64,000 bases of DNA from NCBI GenBank assembly GCA_003615045.1, contig ML014139.1:1-64000 (forward strand), given 5' to 3'. The stretch is from Caulochytrium protostelioides. Its lineage: Eukaryota > Chytridiomycota > Caulochytriomycetes > Caulochytriales > Caulochytriaceae. The notes below the pieces were generated by a model. That model was not told the origin of the DNA and did no database searches. It worked only from the letters and a program-made list of their open reading frames with translations. Position numbers and translations under genes: made by a program. Positions 11,907-21,393 of this stretch are shown one piece after another. Within the stretch, counting starts at the first letter, position 1. Each line of letters begins with the position of its first letter.

Positions 11907-13334
11907 CCCGCTGCCGAGCATCGAGGCGCCGTGACCTCCGCTGCTACCGGCCAGCATCGAGGTATTGGCGAACGTGCCCTGGGGCGTGCCGCCCGGCGAG
12001 AGCGTGATGCCGACGTTGTCGCCCATCGCGAGTAGATGCGCTTTCTCGCTCAGCACAATGTTGTTGAAGATGTTCAGCATATCGTGGAGCACGGTCGGCA
12101 CCTGCGGCCGCGCGTCGTAGGTCTGGAACAGGGCGCGGACGAGCTCGCCGTCCCCGCAGATGCAGCGATAGACTTCTAGCACGACGACGCGCTGCCAGAA
12201 CTGCGTATGGCCCGGCTCGAGCATTTTGGTAAACATCGTCAGGAAGATCTCACACTCCATCGTCAGAATGGCGTGATACCGCTTCAGCAGGACGAACACG
12301 ATCCGCACCAGACGCACCGTGATGGCGAAGTCGTTCTTGTCGCTGAAACATTTGATAATCAGCGGGCATACGCGGCTCTTGAGCAGCGACGCCAGCGGCG
12401 CATGGTTCAGAATCACGGTATGGTGGGTCGCCAGGATGCCCTCGAGCAACTCGAGTCCAAACGTCTTGGGAAGGCCGTCCAGCCGCAAGCACTGCGGCTT
12501 ATCGTAGTTGCTGAGCAGCACCAGATCCTGCAGAATGAGATAGGCGTCCTGGACCGACGGCGACATGGCCGCACGGGCCTGGGCCTGGGTCATGCTCGCG
12601 CGGCTGCTCGTCGTCGGGGGCACCCCAGCCGGCACCACGGGCGCCGGCGGCGGGCTGCCACCCCAGCCGCTCTCGTCCTCGGCCGCGACCTTATCGAACA
12701 GATTGATGACCAGCTGGCGGAGCGTCGCGGCGGCCGTCGAGCTGACGACGGCGGTTTTGGTTTCCTGCAGCCGAAACGCGAGCAGCAGCGTATCCGCGAC
12801 GGCTTGGCCATGCAGATCCGGGTAGTTGGCCATGAGCGGCAGCGTGATCTGCAAAATCTTGAGCTGGAGATCCATCGGCCCCGTCACGAGGTCCCCCAAA
12901 CTCCGCAAGACATGGGGAATCGTGTCGGGGTGGGCGGCCTTGTTCACCACTAGGCGCTGGATGCATCCGACGGCGATCGGCAGCAGCTTCGGATTGCGCG
13001 AGTCGCACGCCAACAGGAAGGGCTGTAGCGTCTCGGGGCTCTTGGCCAGCTCGGCGGCCATGGGGTCCATGACGCCGCCCATGACGCCGCCGCCGGCCGT
13101 CGGCGTCGCCGTCGTACTGCTCATAGCGCCACCGCCAGCGCTGCCGGCCATGCCCGCGCCGCCCGCGCCGCTGCCGGTGGCGCTCACGCCGCCATCGCTC
13201 TCCGGCGGTTGCGCTTGAAAGGCGCGCAGCAGGTACAGCACGCGGTCGGCCGCGTCCTTGACATCGGGCTGCTTGCGGCGCGCTTCAGACGAGAGCGTCA
13301 GCAGCTCGTTCTGGAGGTAGGTCGCGAGGCTCAT
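6048..13334 (-). CDS. MON2: MON2 family endosome-to-Golgi trafficking protein
   Basis: A large scaffold of the Arf-GEF-related MON2 family, which works with Dopey and the flippase Neo1/ATP9 at the Golgi/endosome. The chosen ATG (13334) gives MSLATYLQNELLTLSSEARR, matching the DCB start of MON2; the frame continues 93 codons upstream but only from a non-ATG codon. Conserved early segments include the LQPFLLACDSRNPKLLPIAV, GCIQRLVVNKAAHPDTIP and AAATLRQLVINLFDKVAAED regions, and the HUS-like block with LCLRLDGLPKTFGLELLE-type sequence around residues 280-330. Predicted length is 2428 residues, much longer than yeast or human MON2 (about 1640-1720); the excess is low-complexity Ala/Gly/Ser/Pro insertions, including a (Gly-Met)n run. 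No Sec7 catalytic domain is visible, as expected for MON2. Helical conserved blocks recur to the end (LRVWHELGFARELAVVDLGY). No introns are needed. Confidence 0.88.
11874..11910 (-). repeat. Hexanucleotide repeat encoding (Gly-Met)n in MON2
   Basis: Plus-strand CCCATG repeated about six times, read on the minus strand as Gly-Met dipeptides. It is in frame and sits in a low-complexity insertion, so length changes would not break the frame. Confidence 0.8.
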
Positions 13335-14515
13335 GGCCGCGGGGAGGCGCGCGGTGGACTCGCGCCGCCGTCGCAGGTTCGGCCGTATCAGTCGCGGTGA
13401 CGGTTGCGGTAGTCGCCGCTGGGATCGCAGCGGCGGCGGCGGCGGCGGCGGCGGGGCCGCGCGCGCAGCAGGGAATGACGCGGGCGGGGGTCCGAGCGTC
13501 GCGATCGGGACAAGAATAATCGGCAACGATAGGAGCGCGTTCCACGCGCGGTTGCGGTCGCGTCGACGCGGTTCAAGGGTCAGATCGTCCGAGAAGACGA
13601 GCAGAACGTGCAACAGCCGGACAACGCCGTCCAGTGGGGAGCGGCGGCGCCATGCTCAGGGACCGTCGGCCGCACCATCCGCGTTGACCGGCGCCGCCGC
13701 CGCCGCCCACGAGGACGCGACGCCGCGTGGTGATCACGCGAGCCGCGGCGCGACATGTGCAGATCCTCGGGATCAGGTCGCGCGGCCCTCGCTGCCGACG
13801 GGCGCGACCGCTCCGCCGTCGCGGGCATCGCTTCCAGAACGGTCGCGGGACGGTCGCGGCGGTGTGTCACGACGATCGTGGCCGAAGGTGGCGTCGCACC
13901 GCTGCACAGCGCTCCACCGACGGCGACGGCGACGGCGACCACCACCACGCGCCGCGCCGCGCGACGCCGCCACGCGTCCATGTCTCTCTCGCGCCGCGTG
14001 GCGACCCATGGGCGCCCGTTCGGCCCCGCCGCGCCCCTCGATCGCGTCGACCGACGCAACAGGGCTGCGGCCATGGTGGATCGATGTGGCGCAGTCACTG
14101 GGCCCCGTCACACCGAGAGCAACTCCGACATCGACGTCGATGCGACGGGCGACGAGGCCAGCGACCCGTCTCATATGGGCGTCAATGAGCAACTGGATAA
14201 AGAGTCTTCTGTGACTCGGGGACGGCCGTCACGGAGTCACATCATCGCCCTCCCATGAGGAGATCAACCCTCATTCTTGCCCCGACTTCCTGTCCGTTAA
14301 AGAAAGTGGACTTCGTACCATCTCGGTGCTGCTCGACACGCTTGTCTCGAGAACGAGGAGCGATCAAATCGATTGACTGGTATCTCCTAATACGGACAAA
14401 AGCTTGAGTAGTATGATTCACAGACCAGCGTTTCTCGAAGAACCATGTTTGCATCACCATGGATCTTCCGATCCACCGGCTTCGCGCCCCGGTGGTGGCC
14501 CCCCATCCCGTCGCG
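13335..14515. other. Region between MON2 start and SLX1 stop
   Basis: About 1.2 kb that must contain the MON2 promoter and 5' UTR and the SLX1 3' end. A GGC/GCC-rich stretch at 13430-13455 lies just upstream of the MON2 start. Reading frames on both strands are Arg-rich with no domain. The part from 14260 to 14460 is notably AT-richer. No RNA gene was seen. Confidence 0.5.
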
Positions 14516-15955
14516 TCACGGCGCATCGAGGGCCCGCCGGCGTCGAGACGCGGCGCTCGGACGCGGCGGACTGACCTCGTGCCACGACCGCCTCGTCGCG
14601 TCCAGCGTTTCCTGCGTCGCCGAGGCGACCGCGCGCAGCGTCATGATGCTCCCGCGGATGGCGGGGCGTGCCGCCGTCGCCGCGGATGCTGTTGATCCTG
14701 CTGTCGCCGATGTGGCGGATGCACCTGAGATTGCGGTTGCGGCGGCCGCCGCGGGGGCCGCCGTCGCTCGAGCGAGCGGGGGCGCCGTCGCCGCAGGCGA
14801 GGACGTCGCGGCCGCCGCCCGAGACGCGAGGGAGGGATGGTCCGGATGGGACTGCACGAGATGGCTGCGATACGTCGCGGCGGCCACCAGGTCGCCCCAG
14901 CCGAGCGCGTGGTGGCAGATCGCACAGGCGCCGCGCACGGGCAGCAGCGGGCGGGCGGCGGGCGGCCGCTCGCCACGCATCCCCGTGTCGCGCGACTCTT
15001 GCTCGAGAAAGTCGGCAGCCAAGCACGTGATGTGAGCGGCCATACTGCAAAAGTCACGGAGACACATGAGCCACGTGGCGCTGGCGAGCCCCGTGGCGCC
15101 GTGGAGCGGCTCACCGCAGCGGACGCAGCCGATGGCCGCATGGTGCTGCAAAGTCTGCTCGATCTTGCGCCACGTCCGCTGCGCCATCTGTCGCGCCGTC
15201 ACGCCGCCGTCGGCAAAGTCGTACGGCATCGCCTCCATGGACCACTGCGTGATCGCGCTGGCGGCGAGCGGCGGCCTCATCTGCACGAAGCGGGCGTGGG
15301 CCTCCGGGTCAAAGAAGTTGATCCTGAGCGGCCAGCGCCGCCACTGGGGCAAGGTGAGCATGGTATGCACGATCGCGAGCTTGGCCGGGAAGCGCGCCGC
15401 GGTGGCCGTGGACACGAGCGGCGTGTCGGCCAGCGCGCGGAAGTGCCGCGAGAGGTGCGGATGCTGCCACGCCCACTCGAACTGCAGCGCTGCCAAGCTG
15501 TTCGGAAACCCGTAGACGATCAGCGCCATCTGCCACGGCCGCCTGCGCGCCGTCTTGACGGCACCCCCGAGGATCTCGCCGTTGTGCTGCCGGATCCGGC
15601 GGATCGGGTGCGGCGTCGATCCCACGTATGCGTGGTTGCGGCAGGTCGTCTTCATCGACCGCAACAGATAGCATCCATAGAACGCCGCTGGCGAGGTGGA
15701 CGCCGTGGACCCCGGCGGCGGCGGCGGCGGCGGTCCAGCGGCCGAGGCCGGCCGCGGGCGCCGTGCCGTGCTGCGGGGTGTGCCCGCCGCGCTGTCGGGA
15801 GGACCCGCCGCTACCGGGGAGCTGAGCGGCGACCCGGCCACGTCGAGCGAAGCCGCTCGCGCCACGGCGTCCGGCGGCGCGATCATGGCGTCGGCCTCGA
15901 AGTCGGAGTCGGCGCCATCGCGCGCGATGGACGTGCCGCCATGACGCCCGCTCGG

Positions 15956-15999
<44 letters not shown>

Positions 16000-16048
16000 G
16001 GGAGCGGCTGCCGAGACTGCTCAGGGTCTCCAAGCTGAGACGGCGCAT
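14516..16048 (-). CDS. SLX1: SLX1 structure-specific endonuclease catalytic subunit
   Basis: SLX1 is the GIY-YIG nuclease of the SLX1-SLX4 complex, which cuts Holliday junctions and flaps in the nucleus. Residues ~120-205 carry the full GIY-YIG module: FYGCYLLRS, then AYVGSTPHPIRRIRQHNGEI, and LQFEWAWQHP with the metal-binding Glu. Residues ~306-383 form the C-terminal RING/PHD-like zinc finger (CVRCGEPL, CLRDFCSMAAHITCLAADFL, CAICHHAL), also diagnostic. The start is uncertain. I chose ATG 16048 (MRRLSLETLSSLG), about 120 residues before the nuclease domain; the frame is open up to an ATG at 16582, but that part is compositionally like intergenic DNA. A poly-Ser run encoded by a CAG/CTG-type triplet repeat follows the start. 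The Ala-rich tail after the zinc finger is unusual. Divergent from the isochorismatase-like gene. Confidence 0.9.
15958..15998 (-). repeat. CTG/CAG triplet repeat encoding poly-Ser in SLX1
   Basis: About 13.7 uninterrupted TGC units on the plus strand, read on the minus strand as AGC (Ser) codons near the SLX1 N-terminus. Pure CAG/CTG tracts of this length are prone to length change. Confidence 0.9.
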
Positions 16049-16690
16049 GGTCCAGCGCGGGCCATTGAGGCGGTCCGAAAGGCAAGCGACGCGCGCGCCA
16101 GGGAGCAGGCCGTTGATACCGGGTGGATGGCGATGACGAAAAGGGGTGGTCGCTGCCGTCGCCGCCGTTGCCGCCGTCGCTGCCGTCGCCACCGTCGCTG
16201 CCGTCGGGCGGACGGATGGAGCGCCTGGCTGGCCGATGACGAAGCCGTTTGAAGCGGTATCCGTGGCACTGGATCGCGTGGCCTGCGTTCGCGGCGTCGG
16301 CGTCGGCGCTGGCGCTGGCGCTGGCCGAGCGTCCGCACGGCGTATCCTCCTGCATCGCCATCGTCGCCACCATCGCCCGTGGGGGCTTAGCGCGACGCGG
16401 GCAGAATGCTGCGGGCGGCCTCTCGGGGCGTCGTCGCGGCCTCGATCCATCAAAAGGACGTCATCGCCGGCGAGGGAGTGAGAGAGGTATGAAAGAAATG
16501 ACGATCGCGGATAGGATCCCATCCGATCCGGCCACGCGAAGAGCCGTATAAAACCGCGGGTCACGACGCGCGTCGCCGACATCACTCATGGCCGTGACAG
16601 CGTCATCTCCTTGCAGTCCTTTCCGTTTCCAACCGATTGTCTCGTGGTCGTCGTCGACAGCGCCTTGCTTGGGAGATCGACTGTGTTTCA
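16049..16690. other. Divergent promoter region, SLX1 / isochorismatase-like
   Basis: 642 bp between the chosen starts. It contains an imperfect GCCGTCGCTGCC-type repeat at 16155-16205 and a TATA box on the plus strand at 16547. Part of it could be an SLX1 N-terminal extension if translation starts at 16582 or 16450. Confidence 0.5.
16547..16553 (+). promoter_or_regulatory. TATA box upstream of the isochorismatase-like gene
   Basis: TATAAAA in the context CCGTATAAAACC, 138 bp upstream of the ATG at 16691. The distance fits a fungal core promoter with a 5' UTR of about 100 nt. Confidence 0.5.
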
Positions 16691-17653
16691 ATGGCGGCGC
16701 CGATCATGCAACGCACTGCGGGGCTCTCGTCGCTTGTCTGCTCGCCGACCCTTGATTTTGCTGCTTCGTCGCGGTTGCTTCGCCGCTTCAAGACGCCTGC
16801 GGCATTCACCGCCGTGACTGATCGTCCCACCGCCTTTGCGACGGTCGTGCGTGGCCACCACGTGCTCGCCGGTCCGCGCGACGCCACAACGACGCCATCG
16901 CTGTCGTCGCCGTCATCCCCATCCTTATTGCTATCGCCACGACTCACGCGAATGGCGCACTCACAGCCACACCCTGCCGGCGGGATGGCCGCGGCCGCGG
17001 GGGTCGCGGAGGTCGCGGTGCCGTGCATCGGCGCCGAGCGCAGTGGCGCCGCGACGGCATTGTTTGTGTGTGATATCCAGGAACGCTTCCGAACGACGAT
17101 CACGCATTACGATGACATGATTGCGATGGGCGCCAAGATGGTTGATGTCGCGCGTGCCTTGTCGCTGCCCGTCGTCTCCACCGAGCATACCTACGGCGTG
17201 TTCGGCGAGACCGTGTCCGAGCTGCGCACCAAGCTGGAGGCCGGTGATTGGCCCGCGCCCCAGCTACTGGGCGAGCGCAAGCAGCAGTTCGCCATGACGA
17301 CGCCCGCGGTCTGCGAGTTCATGGACAAGCACGACATCAAGACCGTGATCCTCGTCGGCATCGAGGCGCATATCTGCGTGCTGCAGACAGCGCTCGCCCT
17401 GCGCGAACGCGGGATCCGGGTGCTTGTGCCGCTCGATGCCATCTCCTCGGCCCATCCGGCCGAGCGACCGATCGCGGCTCGGACCATGGAGCGTGCAGGA
17501 TGCCTCCTGACTACGACGGAGACCCTCATCTTCCAGCTCGTCCAGACGGCCGAGCACCCGCAATTCAAGGACATGAACAACATCATCAAGACCTACTTCA
17601 AGCAGACGCGGAACGCCCTTGACGCGCTGGTCCTCAACAGCCGCTCCAGTTAA
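16691..17653 (+). CDS. Isochorismatase-family hydrolase (ISOC1/ISOC2-like), probably mitochondrial
   Basis: A cysteine hydrolase of the isochorismatase superfamily, 320 residues from ATG 16691. The catalytic triad is visible: Asp128 in FVCDIQERF, Lys197 in RKQQFAM and Cys229 in GIEAHICVLQTAL. The sequence around Cys matches the eukaryotic ISOC1/ISOC2 group (family form GVETHVCVQQTAL) better than bacterial isochorismatases or nicotinamidases. The ~115-residue N-terminus is Ser/Ala/Arg-rich and nearly free of acidic residues at its start (MAAPIMQRTAGLSSLVCSP), as in a mitochondrial targeting peptide. A second ATG (MAHSQPH, at 16952) would give a shorter, cytosolic form. The substrate is not known for this subfamily. 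Convergent with the CSL gene, with only 104 bp between stops. Confidence 0.85.
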   Translation: MAAPIMQRTAGLSSLVCSPTLDFAASSRLLRRFKTPAAFTAVTDRPTAFATVVRGHHVLAGPRDATTTPSLSSPSSPSLLLSPRLTRMAHSQPHPAGGMAAAAGVAEVAVPCIGAERSGAATALFVCDIQERFRTTITHYDDMIAMGAKMVDVARALSLPVVSTEHTYGVFGETVSELRTKLEAGDWPAPQLLGERKQQFAMTTPAVCEFMDKHDIKTVILVGIEAHICVLQTALALRERGIRVLVPLDAISSAHPAERPIAARTMERAGCLLTTTETLIFQLVQTAEHPQFKDMNNIIKTYFKQTRNALDALVLNSRSS

Positions 17654-17696
17654 CGGAAATTAACTTGGATTAACTCTGATTAACGTCGATTTAAAA
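17650..17696. repeat. 10-bp-phased TTAAC array
   Basis: TTAAC begins at 17650, 17660, 17670 and 17680, followed by a TTTAA variant at 17690: five units at exactly 10-bp spacing with different sequence between the cores. The first unit overlaps the stop codon of the isochorismatase-like gene. It lies between two convergent genes and stands out as AT-rich in GC-rich surroundings. Confidence 0.8.
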
Positions 17697-17757
17697 TGTA
17701 GAGCAATGATCTCCCCAACAACCCGGAATGCGTGTATCTCTCCATCAGCGATGGCAC

Positions 17758-20700
17758 TCAGCGCATGACCACGTAGCCGGTCTCAAAGACGAGACCGGGG
17801 TCTTCATACAGCGTCAAGGCGTGACTCGACCGCGCGCTCGCGCCATGACCACGGGCCCCGGGCACGTGGCTCTCGCCCGACGCCACCGACAGGCGCCGCA
17901 TCGCTTCCTCGGCGGAAAACACCTGCACGCCCATCAGCCCGTCGTGCATCTCCGCGGCAGCGCCGCCCTCGACGCGGCCTTCGGCGGCGGCGGCGGCGGC
18001 GGCGCTGTTGCTGCTACTGCTCGACTCGGCCGTCGTCGGCATCACTTCGGCGAGACCGCTGCACGCGTCGCTCCACGGCGCAAAGACGAGGCCCTGCAGG
18101 GCGGCGTCGTAGTGGCACGGCACGGCGCGGCCGCCGACGCAGACCCGCATCCCCGGGCGCAGGTGCCGTCCGGCCAGCAGGAACCCGGGGCTGTCGCTGC
18201 CGGCCCCGAGCCCGCGCCCCGTCATCTCGGCGCCGACACCGACGAGCTCGCTAGCACCGCGGCCGGCGTCGAGCCGCGTCAAGCTCTCGATCTCGGGCAC
18301 GGCGAGCCGGCCCATGTGGCTTAGCCCGACGCCCGGCAGCGCATGGACGTCCCACGTCTTGTGGGTGATGGCGACGACGCACCAATCGACGCCCTGGCCG
18401 AGGGCGGGCGCGCGCCACCGCGGCGTCGATGTCGACGTCGGCCCCGAGGTCGACGTGGCGGTCGCGGCGGTCGCCGGCGTCGCCGACGTCATGAGCTCCG
18501 GGGGCGTCTTCGGGCGCGGGGACGTCGGCGATGCGGGCACGCCGTAGGCGGCCGGCGACGGCACGACTGCCAAGCTCCCGCGGGCGCCTTGGTGGCTCGG
18601 CGGCACGTCGGGGAACCCCAGCAGGCCGTCGGGGTGGTCGAGCGGCGCGAGGCCCACGCGCTGCAGCTGGACCACGGGCTCGGGGCCCGGCGGAGACGGC
18701 GGGCCGGGGACCGCGGTGTCCGACGAGGCCGCCGTGGTGGTGGCGGCGGCGGCGGCCGAGACGGTGGTCGTGCGGGCCTTGGGCTTCTTGGGGGGTTTGG
18801 GCGGCGCGGCGCCCGTCAGTTTGTGCAGCCGGAAGGGACCAGCAATGCGGCCCGTCTCGACGTGAATGAGCCGGATGTGGTCGTTGTAGCAGATTACGTC
18901 TTCAAACGAGCGTTTCGTGCCGTCGGCCGCCGTTACGGCCTTGGCAGTGGCCCCGGCGGCGGCCGCGGCCGCGTTCGAACCGGCGGCCGCGTCGTCGCAA
19001 CCCATCTTGACGATGCGGAAGCTCTGCCAGGCGGTCGTGGTCGGCACGAGGGCACCTGTGCGGGCGTCGATGCCCAGGAAGCGCGTGCTGACGGTCTGCG
19101 AGCGGACGCGGTTGAAGAAAGCGACCGTGTCGCCCGAGAGCAGCGAGTTCTCACCGACATGGCACTGCCGGCGCGCCTTGGCGGGCTTCGAGATCACCGA
19201 CAGCGGCGCCGTCGTGACGCTGAGCGACACCGCGCACAGCGGCTGGACGGTCATGTCCAGCCGCAGCCGCACCTTCTTCTCGGCCACGGGCCGGTCCTGG
19301 CGGTACATCTCCTTGAAGACGCACGTGAACGCGCTGGTGGGGTCGCAAAGCAACTCGGAGGCGTCGATCGTCGGATCGCCATGCACCGGCGTCTCGTCGT
19401 CGCACACGGGCGCTGCGCAAGCCGCCGCCCCGGCGTCCGGCAGGACCCCGGCGTCCATGGCAAACGCTCGCCGCGGCGACGGCTGCTGGGTGATCGCCGC
19501 GGCACCCCCAGTCGCAGCGGCGGCGGCGGCCAAGGACGCGCTCGGGGGTTCCTGGGTAGGCACGATCTGCAGCGAGGCTTGCACGCCGGCCCGTGTGAAG
19601 CCGGCGCCCCAGGCATCGGGCAGCGCCGCCGTCGCTGGGTCGGACGGTGCCGTCTCGGCGTTGCACTGCAGCATTGGCGGTGTGAACATGGATTCCCCTC
19701 TGGCCAGCGCCAGCGGGTCCGGCCCCCGTTCGGGGTAGCTGCGGTCCAGACGCCAGATGGCCCCGCGGAGGCTCAGCAGGGGCGGCGGGCACAGGAACCG
19801 CTTTTCGTGGCCGTAGGACTTCTGGATAAGGCGGCCATACTGCAGCGCGATCGTATTGCACTGGAGCTGCTGTGGGTCAAAGAGCACGATGTCTGGCACG
19901 CGGACGCCCGGCCGACCCAGCGCGGTCGAACGCGTCAGCGCGGCGAGCGCCGCGGTGGCCGAGGCCGCGACGAGGGACGGATGGGCCGCGGCGTGCGCTT
20001 GCGCCTGCGCGTATGCATGGGCCTGCACGTGGGCATGCACACGGACCGACGGGCGCCGCGGCAGCGAGTACGGCGAGTCCGGCGAGACGATACCGCTGCT
20101 GTCGCGCCGCGCCTTGACGTACCCGGAGGTCGCGGCCGCGTACGCCGTGGTGGAGCAGCCCGTAGCGCTGACGGTGCGCCGCAGGCGGCGCGCGGGCGGC
20201 GTCGCCGCGTTGGCATGCGCCACGCTCGTGCTGCTGCTGCCGATGGCGTTGCTGGTGACGGTGTTGGCGTGGGCGCTGCCGCGCTTGACGGAGGCCGGCG
20301 GCGTGCTGGCCGCCGCGGGCAGCGATGGCGGCGGCAGCATGGTCGGCGTCGAGCAAGCCGCGCCGTCGCCGCCGCCGCTGCCGCCGGAGCCTAGGCAACC
20401 AAGCGAGGCGACGTGGTCTGGTGACACCAGCGGCGTGCCGGCGACGCCGGTCGCGCTGCCCATGGCGACATCGCGCTCGGTCTCGAGCGAGGCGAGGAAC
20501 TGGCGCAGCTCGTGGCTGCTCGCGGAGCAGTCAGCGGCGATGGTCGCGATGGCCGCGCTGGAGGTGGCAATCGTGAGCGAGTGTGGCGTGGCGAGCCGCG
20601 TCCGATGACCCGACGCAGGCCCTCCCCGATCGAGTGGGCCTATCCCGCTGAGCGGGAGGCACATGGGTGACGTGGTGATCATGGGCGAGAGCGACGGCGT

Positions 20701-21393
20701 CGTCGGTAGCACGAAGAGGTCCTGCAGCGGGCTCGAGTCCATGCCCATCACGTCCGTATAGAACGACGTGGCCTGGCCGTTGGCGCTCATGCTCGTCCGC
20801 ACCTTGTTGCTCAGACCAGCGCTCATGCCAGCGCCCATGCCGGTGCTAGTGCTGTGAGCGCTGAGGGTGCCTTGGGAGAGGGTGCCCTGGGAGTGGGTGC
20901 CCTGAGACAGCGTGCCATGAGACAGCATGCCATGGGGCACGTGCGGCGATATGATCGGCGTATATGCCGGAAAGGGGAGGGAGCTCATGGACGTGAGGCT
21001 GAGAAGCGACGGCATGTTATGCAGCGCGGTCGAGGACTGGCTGAGGAAATCCGTCGGTGCCGCGCCGGTGAGGGCGCCCATTGATCCGCAGGACGCCAGA
21101 ACATCGGTGGGGCCAGTGAGCGCGAGTGACGGCGCGAGTGACGGCTCGGAGAAGAGCGCGTGGTCATTAGGATGCATCTCACTCATCAGCAGGAAGTCGC
21201 GCGCGGCGGCGGCCGTGGCGGCAATATTGGACGACGGGCTCGGCGGGTAGATCTCGTACGGCGCCGCGACGGCGGCCGACGACGGCCCCGCCGACGCGAC
21301 CGACAGCTTGAAGAGGTCCGGCCAGAGCGCGTGCGTGTAATCCGTTCCCATGAAGGGGTAGACTTCCGAAAGGATACTGTTTGCCTCGTCCAT
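17758..21393 (-). CDS. CSL-family (CBF1/Su(H)/LAG-1) transcription factor
   Basis: A 1211-residue nuclear DNA-binding protein starting at ATG 21393 (MDEANSILSEVYPF). The longer open frame upstream begins at a non-ATG codon. Residues ~1-495 are a disordered Ser/Ala/Thr-rich region with SQGTL-type repeats. The Rel-like N-terminal domain starts near 500 (IVLFDPQQLQ) and includes the hallmark IQKSYGHEKRFLCPPPLLSL. It is interrupted by an Ala-rich insertion of about 110 residues. The beta-trefoil domain (~740-860) has VISKPAKARRQC, NRVRSQTVSTRFL and VICYNDHIRLIHVETGR, close to the metazoan form. A Pro/Ser linker precedes the C-terminal Rel-like part (WCVVAITHKTWDVH and beyond). Fungal CSL proteins (Cbf11/Cbf12 in fission yeast) bind GTG(A/G)GAA-type sites and act in adhesion and cell-cycle control without Notch. 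The long N-terminus fits the Cbf12-type class, but the class assignment is tentative. Confidence 0.9.
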   Translation of the reverse strand: MDEANSILSEVYPFMGTDYTHALWPDLFKLSVASAGPSSAAVAAPYEIYPPSPSSNIAATAAAARDFLLMSEMHPNDHALFSEPSLAPSLALTGPTDVLASCGSMGALTGAAPTDFLSQSSTALHNMPSLLSLTSMSSLPFPAYTPIISPHVPHGMLSHGTLSQGTHSQGTLSQGTLSAHSTSTGMGAGMSAGLSNKVRTSMSANGQATSFYTDVMGMDSSPLQDLFVLPTTPSLSPMITTSPMCLPLSGIGPLDRGGPASGHRTRLATPHSLTIATSSAAIATIAADCSASSHELRQFLASLETERDVAMGSATGVAGTPLVSPDHVASLGCLGSGGSGGGDGAACSTPTMLPPPSLPAAASTPPASVKRGSAHANTVTSNAIGSSSTSVAHANAATPPARRLRRTVSATGCSTTAYAAATSGYVKARRDSSGIVSPDSPYSLPRRPSVRVHAHVQAHAYAQAQAHAAAHPSLVAASATAALAALTRSTALGRPGVRVPDIVLFDPQQLQCNTIALQYGRLIQKSYGHEKRFLCPPPLLSLRGAIWRLDRSYPERGPDPLALARGESMFTPPMLQCNAETAPSDPATAALPDAWGAGFTRAGVQASLQIVPTQEPPSASLAAAAAATGGAAAITQQPSPRRAFAMDAGVLPDAGAAACAAPVCDDETPVHGDPTIDASELLCDPTSAFTCVFKEMYRQDRPVAEKKVRLRLDMTVQPLCAVSLSVTTAPLSVISKPAKARRQCHVGENSLLSGDTVAFFNRVRSQTVSTRFLGIDARTGALVPTTTAWQSFRIVKMGCDDAAAGSNAAAAAAGATAKAVTAADGTKRSFEDVICYNDHIRLIHVETGRIAGPFRLHKLTGAAPPKPPKKPKARTTTVSAAAAATTTAASSDTAVPGPPSPPGPEPVVQLQRVGLAPLDHPDGLLGFPDVPPSHQGARGSLAVVPSPAAYGVPASPTSPRPKTPPELMTSATPATAATATSTSGPTSTSTPRWRAPALGQGVDWCVVAITHKTWDVHALPGVGLSHMGRLAVPEIESLTRLDAGRGASELVGVGAEMTGRGLGAGSDSPGFLLAGRHLRPGMRVCVGGRAVPCHYDAALQGLVFAPWSDACSGLAEVMPTTAESSSSSNSAAAAAAAEGRVEGGAAAEMHDGLMGVQVFSAEEAMRRLSVASGESHVPGARGHGASARSSHALTLYEDPGLVFETGYVVMR
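20855..20940 (-). repeat. 15-bp coding repeats (SQGTL-like) in the CSL protein
   Basis: About five to six degenerate 15-bp units on the minus strand encode the pentapeptide series HGMLS, HGTLS, QGTHS, QGTLS, QGTLS. They lie in the disordered N-terminal third. Confidence 0.75.

Noticed and set aside
16049-16582. SLX1 extension up to ATG 16582
   Set aside because: Arg/Trp- and repeat-rich sequence of non-coding appearance; kept only as a possible alternative start.
18343-20394. 683-codon open frame antisense to the CSL gene
   Set aside because: Arg/Gly-rich shadow of a gene whose Rel and beta-trefoil motifs are on the other strand.
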